Positions 22,062 through 31,788 of a DNA stretch of 64,000 nucleotides are shown here, piece after piece (within the stretch, counting starts at the first letter, position 1; the number at the start of each line of letters is the position of its first letter). The notes beneath the pieces were generated by a model. It ran no database searches, was not told where the DNA came from, and saw only the letters and a program-made list of their open reading frames with translations. The translations under genes were made by a program, and so were the position numbers. Where the stretch lies: the NCBI RefSeq assembly GCF_050749815.1, contig NZ_CP192735.1, positions 3,720,001 through 3,784,000 on the forward strand. The letters are read 5' to 3'. This DNA is from Dyella_A sp050749815. GTDB taxonomy: Bacteria > Pseudomonadota > Gammaproteobacteria > Xanthomonadales > Rhodanobacteraceae.

Positions 22062-23837
22062 AAAGGATCGGCGGTGCGGACTACTTCTTGGGGGCTTGGC
22101 CTCCGCTTGGGCCTTGGCCTTCTGCTGCTGCTCCATCCAGTGGCGGAACGCATCGATGTGGGGCATGTCGCGCAGCACCTTCGAGTGCGGGTCGACGATC
22201 ACCAGCGTGCCCGGCGCAGCGTGTACTTCACCGCGGCCGCCGGTCATCGGCAGCGCCTGCACGTGGTCACCCACGCGGACCTCCAGCGGCATCGGGAAGG
22301 CTTCGTTGTGCTCAGTCACCCAGTGGAAGGCCAGCGTATCGCCGTGTCGCTCGCGCACCAGTTGCGGCAGCTTCGCGTCGTACAGGTAGGCCTGGAAGAA
22401 CCAGCCGTAATCCTTGCCGGTGACCCGCTTGACGATGTCGATGTAATCCTTGGTGGTCGCGTAGCGTGGCTGGAAGTTGCCGGGCTTCGGATCGGGGCGG
22501 CCATAGACCAGCTCGCGGATGCTCTGGAAGAACGCATCGTCGCCAATCAGCCCGCGCAGGGTATGCAGCACCAGCGAGCCCTTGAAGTAGATGTCGTTGG
22601 CCGGGCCACGGTCGGCGTCGTACACCTCATGCTCGGCGTGCGGCTTGCCCGAGACGATCGGGAAAGCGTTCTTCACGCTCAGCCGTTCGGTGTGGAGCAT
22701 CGCGTAGTAGTCCATGTCGCCATTGAGGTACTGCGCGTACAGCGGCTGCATATAGGTGCCGAATCCTTCGTGCAGCCACATGTCGTCCCAGTTCACGTTG
22801 GTGACCTGGTTGCCGAACCACTCGTGCGCAAATTCGTGCTGCAGTAGCCAGTCGTAGCCGTAGCCGTCCTTCGCGTAGTGGTTGCCGTACGCGTTGAGGG
22901 TCTGGTGCTCCATGCCCTTATGCGGGGTTTCCACCACGCCCATCTTCTCGTCGCCGAACGGGTACGGCCCGATCTCCTGCTCGAAGAAGTCGAGCATCGG
23001 CGTGAAGCTGGCAAACAGCTCCTTGGCCTGCGCCTCGTGTTCGGGCAGGTACCAGAACTCCATCGGGATGGTGTTGCCGTAGCGGCTGGCGTAGTTGCCC
23101 TTGAGCTCCTTGAACGGCCCCACGTTGATCGAGATGGCGTAGGTGTCCGGGCGCTTGATGCGCCAGTGCCAGGTTCGCGTGGCGCCGTGGTCCTCAACGC
23201 CCACCAGCACACCGTTGCCCGGAGCAGCCAGGTCCTTCGGCACGGTCACCCAGGTGTCGACCAGGTCCGGCTTGCCGGTGGGCTGGTCGATGCACGGCCA
23301 GAACAGGTCGCAGCCTTCGCCCTCCACCGCGCTGGCCACCCAGGGCTTGCCGCCCGGCGTGGTGCTCCACACGAAGCCGCCATCCCACGGCGCGTTCTTC
23401 GCCACGTGCGGAGCGCCGCCGTAGCGGATGCCCACGCTCACCGTCTCACCCTTGGCCAGCGCGTGCGGCAGCGCGATGCGCAGCCGGCCAGTCGGGTTGC
23501 TCCAGTTGCTGGGCGCCATCGGCTGGTCGCCCAGCGTGATCGAGGCAATCGGCAGGTTGCGATCCAGGTCCAGCACCAGCACGTCGGTCGGCGCCGTAGC
23601 GGTAAAGGTCAACCGCGCGTCGCCGCTCAGGCGCCGATGCGGGATGTCGAGCGTGAAGTGCAGCTCCGCGTGATCGAAATGCACTCGCGTCTGCTCTACC
23701 GGCATCGGCCCGCCGGAGCTCAGCGTCTGTGGCGTAAGGCTTGGCTGTTGGGTCGCGGGCGACTCGGCGGCGGTGCTGGCACAGGCAACGAGGCCGAGCG
23801 CGACGCCGAGCGCCAGCGTGGACAAGCGTGGATGCAT
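22026..23837 (-). CDS. M1-family metallo-aminopeptidase, lipoprotein
   Basis: A 603-residue zinc aminopeptidase. The ATG at 23837 has AAGGAG seven bases upstream and gives a lipoprotein signal with lipobox GLVAC (about residue 20). The substrate-anchoring exopeptidase motif appears as HKGMEHQTL near residue 310. The zinc site is HEFAHEW with the third ligand in WLHEGFGTYM about 19 residues on. The C-terminal third is an incomplete M1 domain, as in other short members of the family. The last 13 or so residues (FVGARSRAMLWF) are encoded by a REP palindrome, so the natural C-terminus has been replaced or extended. It probably trims peptides in the periplasm. Confidence 0.9.
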   Translation of the reverse strand: MHPRLSTLALGVALGLVACASTAAESPATQQPSLTPQTLSSGGPMPVEQTRVHFDHAELHFTLDIPHRRLSGDARLTFTATAPTDVLVLDLDRNLPIASITLGDQPMAPSNWSNPTGRLRIALPHALAKGETVSVGIRYGGAPHVAKNAPWDGGFVWSTTPGGKPWVASAVEGEGCDLFWPCIDQPTGKPDLVDTWVTVPKDLAAPGNGVLVGVEDHGATRTWHWRIKRPDTYAISINVGPFKELKGNYASRYGNTIPMEFWYLPEHEAQAKELFASFTPMLDFFEQEIGPYPFGDEKMGVVETPHKGMEHQTLNAYGNHYAKDGYGYDWLLQHEFAHEWFGNQVTNVNWDDMWLHEGFGTYMQPLYAQYLNGDMDYYAMLHTERLSVKNAFPIVSGKPHAEHEVYDADRGPANDIYFKGSLVLHTLRGLIGDDAFFQSIRELVYGRPDPKPGNFQPRYATTKDYIDIVKRVTGKDYGWFFQAYLYDAKLPQLVRERHGDTLAFHWVTEHNEAFPMPLEVRVGDHVQALPMTGGRGEVHAAPGTLVIVDPHSKVLRDMPHIDAFRHWMEQQQKAKAQAEAKPPRSSPHRRSFVGARSRAMLWF

Positions 23838-23939
23838 GGGAGCTCCTTGGTGTTTCCAATCGGGCAGCATGCCGCGTGCGCGATCGGCGCGGCTAGGCCG
23901 GAAGTCACGTTTGATTTCAGCGCGACGGAGACAGGCGGC

Positions 23940-25790
23940 TCAGTGGCCGTAGCCCAGGCGGTCGATCATGGGCTGCAACAAAGGCAGCACCGGCTCGAAC
24001 TGTTCGCGGTAGCCGTGCCAGCGATTGACTGCCCGGGTGCTGATGCCCTGGGTGACCTGGGCATAGCTTGGTGTGCTGATGAAGCGCTTGCTGCGTGCGT
24101 GTTCGGCGAAGCGCGCCATGGGTGATGCGTCGGCAACGTCGAGGAACGCCGCCAGGCGAGCGAGGTGCTCGCTCGGACGCTCCACTACGGACTCGTAACG
24201 CCACTCGATCACCTGCGGCGCAAAGACCTCCACCTGCCGAAACCACTGCTCGAATGCGGCGACGTACCCGCGCGCGAGCCGCGGCAGGGACGAGCACAAC
24301 ACCATGAAGGCCGGCGAGCGGAACGACTGCATGGCGCAACTGAGCAGCACGTCGCAGGGGTGGCGCAGGCACAGGACGATGCGCGCCTGCGGGAACATTC
24401 GCATGATCATCGGCAGGCACAGCATGTTGAGCGGATTCTTGTCGACCAGTCGGCGTTGCCCGAGATCCGGAAGCACGCGCCCGACCATGCGGTAATAACT
24501 TGCCCGCAGTTGTTCCACCTCGGTCGCCGTCAGGTTCGCCAGGTCCGCAGGGTAGCGCTGGCCGACCTGCTCCATGCGCTCGGTCAGCTCGTGAATGAAG
24601 GCGCGCTCATCCATGGAGCGAAACGCCGGATGGGCATCGAGCATCTGCTCCAGCAGCGTGGTACCCGAGCGAGGGAAGCCCACCACAAACACCGGACTCT
24701 CCCGGCTGGCGGGGGCGCCCAACGGCCGCCAGCGGGCGTACGCCGCGCGGTCCACCTCCGCCATCTGCAGCGGCTGACTGTCCGGCGCCAGCAGTTCGGG
24801 CACCACCTCGCGCGCAATCTCCAGTTGCGCGGCGTGGGCCGTGTTCAAGGCCTGCCACGCGTCGGCGTGCAGCCCCTGCCGATCGTATGCCGTCGCCAAG
24901 CCGAATGCGGCACTGGAACGAGCCTCGGCGTCGACCTGCAGCGCAAGCACGCGCTGGTATAGCGCCGCGGCATCGGCCCAGGCCCCAGCGCGCATGGCCA
25001 GTGCGGCGTGCGCGCGCCAGCCGTCTGCGCGTGCCTGGCTGGCATCCGCCGGCAGCGCGTCCAGTGCCGCCAGCGGCACCTGCTCCAGTGCCTGCCGTGC
25101 CAGATCCAGTGCGTTGCTTCGCTCATGCAGCACGGCGCGCTGCGCGGCGATGCGTAGCCGCAGATGGTCGCCCTGGGGCGAGCCCGGTAACTGCGCCCGT
25201 GCCAACGTGCGCAGGGCCGCCTCCAGGTCGCCCTGGGTCGATAGCATCGCAGCCAGGATCAGTGCCTGCTCCGCCGGTTGGCCTGGCCAGTCGGCCGCCC
25301 CGGCAAGCATCGCTTCCTGGCAGGTGTTGTCTGCGCAGACGTAACACGCGTACGCAGCCTGCAGGCGCGCTTCGACGAAATCCGGCGAGCGGTCCACGGC
25401 GTCGAGCAGGGTCTCGCGCGCGAGCAGCCAGCAATGCTGCTGGACGTAGAGCAGGCCCAGGTTGTAGAGCACGTCGGCATCGTCTGGAGCGAGCGAGCGG
25501 GCCTTCGACAGGGCCTGCTCGGCGGCATCCGTATCGCCGCTCAGCCGACAGGCGACGCCCAGGTTGTTCCAGTAGGCGGAAACTTCCGGCCGTCGCTGCG
25601 CCAGCTGGCGAAACGTGATTGCGGCATCGTCGTAGCGGCCGGTGGCTTGCTCGGCCAGTGCGCGCCATACCTGGACACCCTCGTCGACCTCGTCACCGGC
25701 TTGGGCAGCCAGCGCGATGACGCGCTCCATGTCGCCGGCGTTGTAGGCGCTGGCCATGGCGCTGGCGAGGTGGACGGCGGGATCCGGCAT
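23940..25790 (-). CDS. TPR-containing sulfotransferase
   Basis: A 616-residue protein. The N-terminal half (about residues 10-330) is a run of tetratricopeptide repeats, such as VSAYWNNLGVACRLSGDTDA and ADVLYNLGLLYVQQHCWLLA. The C-terminal half is a PAPS-dependent sulfotransferase: the 5'-phosphosulfate loop is VGFPRSGTTLLEQ and the 3'-phosphate motif is LCLRHPCDVLLSCAMQSF. The ATG at 25790 is chosen over one ten codons upstream because GAGAG precedes it. It has no signal peptide, so it should act in the cytoplasm. It lies directly downstream of a TonB receptor on the same strand. The substrate is unknown. Confidence 0.85.
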   Translation of the reverse strand: MPDPAVHLASAMASAYNAGDMERVIALAAQAGDEVDEGVQVWRALAEQATGRYDDAAITFRQLAQRRPEVSAYWNNLGVACRLSGDTDAAEQALSKARSLAPDDADVLYNLGLLYVQQHCWLLARETLLDAVDRSPDFVEARLQAAYACYVCADNTCQEAMLAGAADWPGQPAEQALILAAMLSTQGDLEAALRTLARAQLPGSPQGDHLRLRIAAQRAVLHERSNALDLARQALEQVPLAALDALPADASQARADGWRAHAALAMRAGAWADAAALYQRVLALQVDAEARSSAAFGLATAYDRQGLHADAWQALNTAHAAQLEIAREVVPELLAPDSQPLQMAEVDRAAYARWRPLGAPASRESPVFVVGFPRSGTTLLEQMLDAHPAFRSMDERAFIHELTERMEQVGQRYPADLANLTATEVEQLRASYYRMVGRVLPDLGQRRLVDKNPLNMLCLPMIMRMFPQARIVLCLRHPCDVLLSCAMQSFRSPAFMVLCSSLPRLARGYVAAFEQWFRQVEVFAPQVIEWRYESVVERPSEHLARLAAFLDVADASPMARFAEHARSKRFISTPSYAQVTQGISTRAVNRWHGYREQFEPVLPLLQPMIDRLGYGH

Positions 25791-25902
25791 GCGTCTCTCA
25801 CTCGAAGTCGGCACTCGCATTATGCAAGAGGGGCCGCGGTGTCACCCACGGCCCCTCTGGATACCATTTAGGCCCTGCGGCCTTTGCCGGCGTGCTACGC
25901 CA

Positions 25903-28782
25903 TCAGAACTTCACCGTCGCGCGCGCCCAGTAATAACGGCCGAGAACGTCATAGGTGGCGGTGTCCACGTTGTAGTTGGACCCGTTCTGATAAAGCAGCG
26001 GCGGTTGCTTGTCGAAGATGTTGTCCACCCCGACGTCGAAGCGGGTGTGGATCGACGGCACCGCATAGCCCAGCTGTATCGAGTGATAGATCACCGAAGC
26101 CACCGGGATGTTCACGCCGGTGATGGCGGCATCGGCATTGAGGGCGGTCAGGCGATGGATGTAGCGCGACTGCCACTGGGCGTTCCAGTTGCCCTTGTCC
26201 CAATTGAGTGTGGCCGTACCGCGCCAGCGCGCGATGTTGCCGAACTGCGGGGTAAAGGTGCCGGCATAGTTGATCGTCTTGGCTCCCGGCTGGCCGGGGG
26301 TGGCGTTGACGTTGTACGTAGAGGTGTAGCTGGTGTTCAGTGCCGCCCGGAAGTTGCCGGGATCCATGCTGCCCACATTGAAGTGCGGCAGCTTGTAGCG
26401 CAGCGTGTAGTCGATGCCGCTGGTGCTCAGGTTGCCCAGGTTCACCACCGGGGTGTTGATCAGGAACACCTGGCCGGGCTGCTTGCTGGTGTTGTCCTCG
26501 CGATGGATGAACGAGCAGTACGGACTGGCGGCGTTGTTGAAGCACGAGCTGACCACCGTGTCAGCCTGGATCGCGGTGAGCGTGTCCGACAGGTAGATGT
26601 GCCAGAAATCCAGGCTGGTGGACACGCCCGGCAGCCAGTCGGGGTCGTACACCAGGCCGAAGTCGATGGATTTGCCCTTCTCCGGCTTCAGCGTGGCGCC
26701 CACCGTGGCGGCGCCGGAATAGAACGTGTTGACCTGGGCCGGCGAGTTACCCGCCCAGTTCACCGGCACGTACTGGCAGGCCACCGGATGTGCCGCCAGG
26801 TCGGCCGCGCTCAGGCCCACGCAAGGGTCGTTGAGGTTCGGCTGCACCAGCGTGCGACCGTCGTAGAGCTCGTTGAGGTTCGGCGCCCGGAATACCTGGG
26901 ACACCGTGCCGCGCACCAGCAGGTCGTCGGACGGTCGCCACTCGATCGCCACCTTACCGTTGGTGGTGGTGCCTGTGGTGCTGTAGTTGGAACTGCGCAC
27001 GCCCAGGTCGAGGTTCAGCGAACGCACCCACGGCTTGTCCGCCAGCAGCGGGATCAGCGTCTCGGCAAAAACTTCCTTGACGTTGAAGCTGCCGCGTCCG
27101 GGCGAGCCGCAGGCTTCCTGCAGGATCTGGCAGGTGGTGGTGACCGGGTCGAGCACCGCGAAGTCGCTCACGGTGTAGTTCATGAACTGCTTGCGATACA
27201 GCGCGCCGACCGAGAGCTGCATCGTGCCGGCAGGCAGGTCCCACAGGTCGCCGCTGGCGTCCACCTGGGCCTGCTTGGTCGACTGGGTGAAGACGTAGAT
27301 CGGCGTCTTCACGCCCGCGCTCAACAGCGAGCCGACCGCCGGGTCGGCCTGGTTGAAGATGTTGGCGCCACCGTCGACGGCCGCCTGCAGCGCGGGGATA
27401 TCCACCTCGTTGGTGTCGCGCTGGTCGCGCTTGGTGTGGCTGTAGTTGACCGAGGCATCCCAGATCCAGCTGCTGCTATCGCCGAAGTTGCCGCGCAGCC
27501 CTGCGTTCACCTGCCCGGTATTGGTGGTGTAGCTGTGCACACGCGTACCGGCACCGGTCAGGCGGGTCTGGAAGTTGTAGCCGCTGTTCGGGTCGCCGTT
27601 CACCGGGTTCTGGCTGAAGGTGATGCCGAACGGATTGATCGGATTGCTGGCGGAAATGATCAGGCCATCACCGGTGCCTACCGGCGAGGGCGCGTCCTGT
27701 CCGCTGGACACCGTGTGGTTGTAGAACGCATCGACGAACGCGGTGACGTTGTCGGTGATGTTGAAGCTGCCCAGCACGAAGCCGTTGGTGCGCTTCTGCG
27801 CGGTCTGGATGTAGTTGAGCGCCGCATAGTTGTAGGTATCGGAGGCGAGACGGCAGCGGTAATCGCCCAGTGCCGAGCCATCGCCCGACGCCAGGGTCAC
27901 CTGAGCGGTGCCGGACGAGTTGACGGCGCAGCCGTACTGGGCGGCGACCGAAGCCGGTACCTGGATGCGGCCGGTCGGGATCGAGCTGGAGCCCGCCGCT
28001 ACCACCGCGCCGCTGGACAGGTACAGCTGCTGGCGGGAGAACTTGCGCCGCGCAGCGAGGGTCTCGTCGTACTTGTTGTAGTCCAGGCCGGCGGCGATGC
28101 TGTAGCCGTCGCCGGTGGTGCCTGCGGTGAGGTTGAAGCCGTGGCGCTTGGCGTCGCCATGGCTGGAGATGCCATCATTGAGGCTGAACTGCGCGCCCTT
28201 GTAGTTCTTGCGCAGGATGAAGTTCACCACGCCGCCGATCGCGTCCGAGCCGTACACCGTCGACGCGCCTTCGGCCAGCACGTCCACCCGCTCGATCATG
28301 TCCGGCGGAATCAGGTTGATGTCCGGGTTGGACATGCGCTGGCCGTCCACCAGCACCAGCGTGCGATTGATCCCCAGGCCGCGCAGCGAAACGCGCGAAG
28401 CGCCATCGCCGGCCTCGAGCAACGGGCTGGCCACGCCGCCGCCGTTGCTGTTGTTCTGTGGGTTGGTGGCGTTGCCCGAAATGCTCGGTAACTGCTGCAG
28501 CACGTCGCCAAGCACGGGCTTGCCCGAATTGGTGAGGGTCGAGCGATCCAGCGTCACGACCGGACTGGCCGTTTCCACATCGACGCGCTTGATCAGCGAG
28601 CCGGTCACCACCACCGATTGCAGGGTCTTGGCGTCCTTCTTGGACGGCGGCGCCGTCTGGTCCGTGGATTGCGGATTGTCAGGCGTGGTGGCTTGCGCCT
28701 GCGCCGCTCCGGCCACCGAGAAAATCCCCGCGCACAACGCCGTACGCACTGCCAACGACAAGCGATTCAAGTCGTGTTTCAT
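25903..28782 (-). CDS. TonB-dependent receptor
   Basis: A 959-residue outer-membrane receptor. The ATG at 28782 follows GGGGAG and gives a signal peptide (LSLAVRTALCAGIFSVAG, cut near AQAQ). The TonB box region is QSVVVTGSLIKRVDVETASP near residue 50. The plug domain holds LGDVLQQLPSISGNATNPQN, VDVLAEGASTVYGSDAIGGV and NFILRK. A long beta-barrel follows and ends in an aromatic strand, YYWARATVKF, the typical outer-membrane C-terminus. This is the Oar/peptide-type TonB receptor common in Xanthomonadales. It is flanked on the same strand by a TPR-sulfotransferase and a TPR-hydroxylase. Confidence 0.92.
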   Translation of the reverse strand: MKHDLNRLSLAVRTALCAGIFSVAGAAQAQATTPDNPQSTDQTAPPSKKDAKTLQSVVVTGSLIKRVDVETASPVVTLDRSTLTNSGKPVLGDVLQQLPSISGNATNPQNNSNGGGVASPLLEAGDGASRVSLRGLGINRTLVLVDGQRMSNPDINLIPPDMIERVDVLAEGASTVYGSDAIGGVVNFILRKNYKGAQFSLNDGISSHGDAKRHGFNLTAGTTGDGYSIAAGLDYNKYDETLAARRKFSRQQLYLSSGAVVAAGSSSIPTGRIQVPASVAAQYGCAVNSSGTAQVTLASGDGSALGDYRCRLASDTYNYAALNYIQTAQKRTNGFVLGSFNITDNVTAFVDAFYNHTVSSGQDAPSPVGTGDGLIISASNPINPFGITFSQNPVNGDPNSGYNFQTRLTGAGTRVHSYTTNTGQVNAGLRGNFGDSSSWIWDASVNYSHTKRDQRDTNEVDIPALQAAVDGGANIFNQADPAVGSLLSAGVKTPIYVFTQSTKQAQVDASGDLWDLPAGTMQLSVGALYRKQFMNYTVSDFAVLDPVTTTCQILQEACGSPGRGSFNVKEVFAETLIPLLADKPWVRSLNLDLGVRSSNYSTTGTTTNGKVAIEWRPSDDLLVRGTVSQVFRAPNLNELYDGRTLVQPNLNDPCVGLSAADLAAHPVACQYVPVNWAGNSPAQVNTFYSGAATVGATLKPEKGKSIDFGLVYDPDWLPGVSTSLDFWHIYLSDTLTAIQADTVVSSCFNNAASPYCSFIHREDNTSKQPGQVFLINTPVVNLGNLSTSGIDYTLRYKLPHFNVGSMDPGNFRAALNTSYTSTYNVNATPGQPGAKTINYAGTFTPQFGNIARWRGTATLNWDKGNWNAQWQSRYIHRLTALNADAAITGVNIPVASVIYHSIQLGYAVPSIHTRFDVGVDNIFDKQPPLLYQNGSNYNVDTATYDVLGRYYWARATVKF

Positions 28783-28902
28783 ATGCTCTCCCCGGTGAAG
28801 TGGATTCCCCTCCAACTCCCGCTTTTTCAAGCGTCTCGAGTATGCCAGCAAGGGCAGATCGGCCAGCAAGTGCCGGGGCGCAGCGACGGGACCTACGTCG
28901 CG

Positions 28903-30225
28903 CTACAAGCCTGAGCGGTTGAAGTCGCCGATGGCCGCGACCAGGTCGGTCACCGCCAGCCGCTCCACCTCGGTCAGGTCGGGGTTCCAGCTGTCCAGGA
29001 TCAGCACCACCCGGGTCCGTGCGCTGTGGTTCCACGCTTCGTGCTCGAAGGTGTCGTCGAACGTGACGCAGCGGCCTTCTTCCCACGCATGAGTCTGGCC
29101 TCCCACGCGCAAGGCGCAATCCGGCGGCACGATCAGCGGGAGATGGGTGACCAGCCGCGTATTGGTGACCCCGCGGTGGGGCAGGATGTGGGTGCCGGGG
29201 CGTAGCACCGAGTAGAGCGTCTCCGGCGCGTGGTCGCGGATGCGCACCAGCGGCAGCGTGTCCAGCAACGCGCTGGTGTGCGGGCAGCGCGCGCAGTTAG
29301 CGTCGTAGCGCTCGCCGTGGCGGTAGAAAAAGAACGCGTCCCAGGCGGCCGCCTCCGCGCCGGTGGCCCCGAGCAGGTTGGCCGCCATCGCCTCGGCCGA
29401 CGGTGCCCCCAGAAACGGCACCAGCGGGTCGTCCGCGCTGGCCAGTACCGCGAGCAGTTCCTTGCGTATCGTCTCCACCGCCGCCTCCAGCCGCGCATGC
29501 TCGGGAAAGCGCTCGCGCGGATAGAACGGCTGGCTCGGCACGCCCGGAAAGTACAGAAACAGGGGGCGCTGCCGCGGATCGGGTAGAGGGGCGGGCAGCT
29601 CGTGCAGATAGATCGCCAGGCATTGGTCGACTCGGGCCAGTTCCGTGCGCCCGTAGCGCTGGCGCAGCGGCTCGATGACGGCGTCGAATAGCTCGCGGCG
29701 CGTGGCGGCGACATACCGCGTGGCGTGCTTCACGGCATCGCGCAGCCCTGGCGCGGTGGTGTCGTCGCTGAGCCAGCGGCCCTGCGCTTGGGCAGCGTTG
29801 ATCGCGCCGAGGTAGGTCATGGCGGCCTGGCGCCGTAGCCCCTGCTGCTCGAACACCACGCCGAGGCGCAGCTGCGCGACGAACAAGCCCGGTGCCAGCC
29901 CAAGGGCCGCCTGCAAGCTATCCGCAGCACCTGCCAGATCACCGGCCTGCACCTGCGCCGCGCCCAGCTGATGCAGCACCGCTGCATCGTGCGGATGGGC
30001 CTGCAGCGCCGTGCGCAGCCGCGCGATCGCACGCATTGCATCGCCCCGATCAAGCTCGCGCGAGGCCAGAAACTGCAGTGCCTCGGCGTCCGTGGGGAGC
30101 TGCTCGAGCAGGCGCCCATACGCCTGCTCGGCCAGCGCGAGGTCGCCGCGCTGCAACGCCGCCTGGGCCTGCGCGCGGCAGTCGGCGGTGGCGGTCTGAG
30201 GCCGGTGGTCCATCGGCGTCGTCAT
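28903..30225 (-). CDS. TPR protein with aspartyl/asparaginyl beta-hydroxylase domain
   Basis: A 440-residue protein. Residues 15-150 hold TPR-like repeats (AEQAYGRLLEQLPTDAEALQ, AAVLHQLGAAQVQAGDLAGA). The C-terminal part (about residues 240-420) is an Asp/Asn hydroxylase fold dependent on iron and 2-oxoglutarate. It carries RPGTHILPHRGVTNTRLVTH with the first metal histidine, and TFDDTFEHEAWNHSARTRVV with the second histidine and the cosubstrate arginine. There is no signal peptide. It may start at the first or fifth codon. It lies upstream of the TonB receptor gene with a 120-bp gap. The substrate is unknown. Confidence 0.85.
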   Translation of the reverse strand: MTTPMDHRPQTATADCRAQAQAALQRGDLALAEQAYGRLLEQLPTDAEALQFLASRELDRGDAMRAIARLRTALQAHPHDAAVLHQLGAAQVQAGDLAGAADSLQAALGLAPGLFVAQLRLGVVFEQQGLRRQAAMTYLGAINAAQAQGRWLSDDTTAPGLRDAVKHATRYVAATRRELFDAVIEPLRQRYGRTELARVDQCLAIYLHELPAPLPDPRQRPLFLYFPGVPSQPFYPRERFPEHARLEAAVETIRKELLAVLASADDPLVPFLGAPSAEAMAANLLGATGAEAAAWDAFFFYRHGERYDANCARCPHTSALLDTLPLVRIRDHAPETLYSVLRPGTHILPHRGVTNTRLVTHLPLIVPPDCALRVGGQTHAWEEGRCVTFDDTFEHEAWNHSARTRVVLILDSWNPDLTEVERLAVTDLVAAIGDFNRSGL

Positions 30226-30273
30226 GGGCGCAGCGTACCCGACCGGTAGGCCCGCGCTAATGGCCGAGGGAGA

Positions 30274-31653
30274 TCAGCGCGGGTAGCGGCTCTGCAAGAA
30301 GGCGAAGAACGCGCGCAGGCCCATCGCCTCGCCGCCGCGCGGGCGGCCGGGGCGGTCGGCGTCGTTCCAGGCGTAGGTGTCCAGGTGCATCCATGCCTGC
30401 GACTCGGGTACGAAGCGCTCCAGGTACAGCGCCGCGGTGATCGCACCGGCATGGCGCGAGCCGCCGGCGTTGGCCATGTCGGCGAGGTAGGAGTCCAGCA
30501 TCTTGCGATACGGCCGCCACAGCGGCAGCTGCCACAGCGGGTCGGCGGTGCGCTTGCCGGCGGCGAGCACGGCGTCGGCCAGCTCCTCGCGATTGGCGAA
30601 CAGCGCCGGCAGGTCCGGGCCCAGCGCCACGCGGGCGGCGCCGGTGAGGGTGGCGAAATCCACGATCAGGTCGGGCTTCTGCTCACTGGCGTAGGCCAGC
30701 GCATCGCACAGAATCAGCCGGCCCTCGGCGTCGGTGTTGTCCACTTCCACGGTGATGCCGGCGCGGGTGGTAATCACCTCGCCCGGGCGCATCGCGTTGC
30801 CGCTCACCGCATTCTCCACCGCCGGCACCAGCAGGGTGAGCCGCACCGGCAGCTTCGCCTCCATTACCAGCGAGGCCAGCGCAATGGCGTGCGCGGCGCC
30901 GCCCATGTCCTTCTTCATCCAGCGCATGCCGTCGGAGGGCTTGAGATCCAGCCCGCCGGTGTCGAAGCACACGCCCTTGCCCACGATCACCAGCTTCGGA
31001 TCGCCGCTCTTGCCCCAGCTCAGCTCGATCAGGCGCGGCGCGCGATGGCTGGCGCGGCCCACCGCGTGAATGGTGGGGAAGTTGTGCTTGAGCAGCTCGT
31101 CGCCCACCCAGTCGCGCACCTTGGCCTTGTGGGCCTTGCCCAGCTTGGTGATGGCATCGCCCAGATGTTCCGGACCCATGTCCTCGGTGGGCGTGTTGAC
31201 CAGGTCGCGCACCAGCGTGGTGGCCTGCACCAGGGGTGCCAGCACTTTCAGGTCGTCGCCCGGAATGGCCAGCGTGGCCGGCGCGCGGCGCGCCTTGCGG
31301 TAGCGGGTGAACTGGTAGGCGCCCAGCGCCCAGCCCAGCGCAACGTGCTGCGCGTCCAGCGCCACGCCTTCCTCGGCCAGGTGGTACACGCCCACCGGCA
31401 GCGTGCCGGGCAGGCCGGCCAGCGCGCCGAGTGCGTCGTTCCCTTCCACGCCCGCCAGCACGCGCACCAGTTTGCCGTTGGCGTCGGCCAGCAGCGCGTG
31501 CGTGCCCGGTGCCGCGGTGAAGGCGCACTCGTCCAACCAGCGCTTTTGCGCGGCGCTCAGCCGTTTGCGCGCAGCGGACAGGCTGGCGGCCGTGACGGCT
31601 TCGACGGGAATGCTGCGGCGGTCGCCACGCTTGCGTTCGATCAGGGCGGACAT
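30274..31653 (-). CDS. M17 leucyl aminopeptidase family protein
   Basis: A 459-residue cytosolic metallo-exopeptidase. The ATG at 31653 is preceded by AAGGAG. The catalytic C-terminal domain shows VGKGVCFDTGGLDLKPSDGM (metal-binding lysine and aspartate), KKDMGGAAHA, and the family signature NTDAEGRLILCDAL with the catalytic arginine. The N-terminal domain is shorter and less conserved than in E. coli PepA, as in the PepB-like/Xanthomonas group. It releases N-terminal residues from peptides and probably serves peptide turnover. The HAD gene lies upstream with a 135-bp gap. Confidence 0.93.
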   Translation of the reverse strand: MSALIERKRGDRRSIPVEAVTAASLSAARKRLSAAQKRWLDECAFTAAPGTHALLADANGKLVRVLAGVEGNDALGALAGLPGTLPVGVYHLAEEGVALDAQHVALGWALGAYQFTRYRKARRAPATLAIPGDDLKVLAPLVQATTLVRDLVNTPTEDMGPEHLGDAITKLGKAHKAKVRDWVGDELLKHNFPTIHAVGRASHRAPRLIELSWGKSGDPKLVIVGKGVCFDTGGLDLKPSDGMRWMKKDMGGAAHAIALASLVMEAKLPVRLTLLVPAVENAVSGNAMRPGEVITTRAGITVEVDNTDAEGRLILCDALAYASEQKPDLIVDFATLTGAARVALGPDLPALFANREELADAVLAAGKRTADPLWQLPLWRPYRKMLDSYLADMANAGGSRHAGAITAALYLERFVPESQAWMHLDTYAWNDADRPGRPRGGEAMGLRAFFAFLQSRYPR

Positions 31654-31788
31654 GGAGGCTCCTTGGCGTCGCGCCGCGGTTCGGCGCGCTGGCTTGAATG
31701 GGTGTGGTCCGGTATCGCGGGAACGTATGGCGTTCGCCACCGGCATGCCGGACAGCACAACATGATGCGCGCTTTCGCCGATGCCTGC

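Noticed and set aside
25756..28491. A 911-codon plus-strand frame antisense to the TonB receptor
   Set aside because: The receptor has a signal peptide, plug motifs and a C-terminal aromatic strand. The antisense frame has none of these and is a GC-bias artefact.
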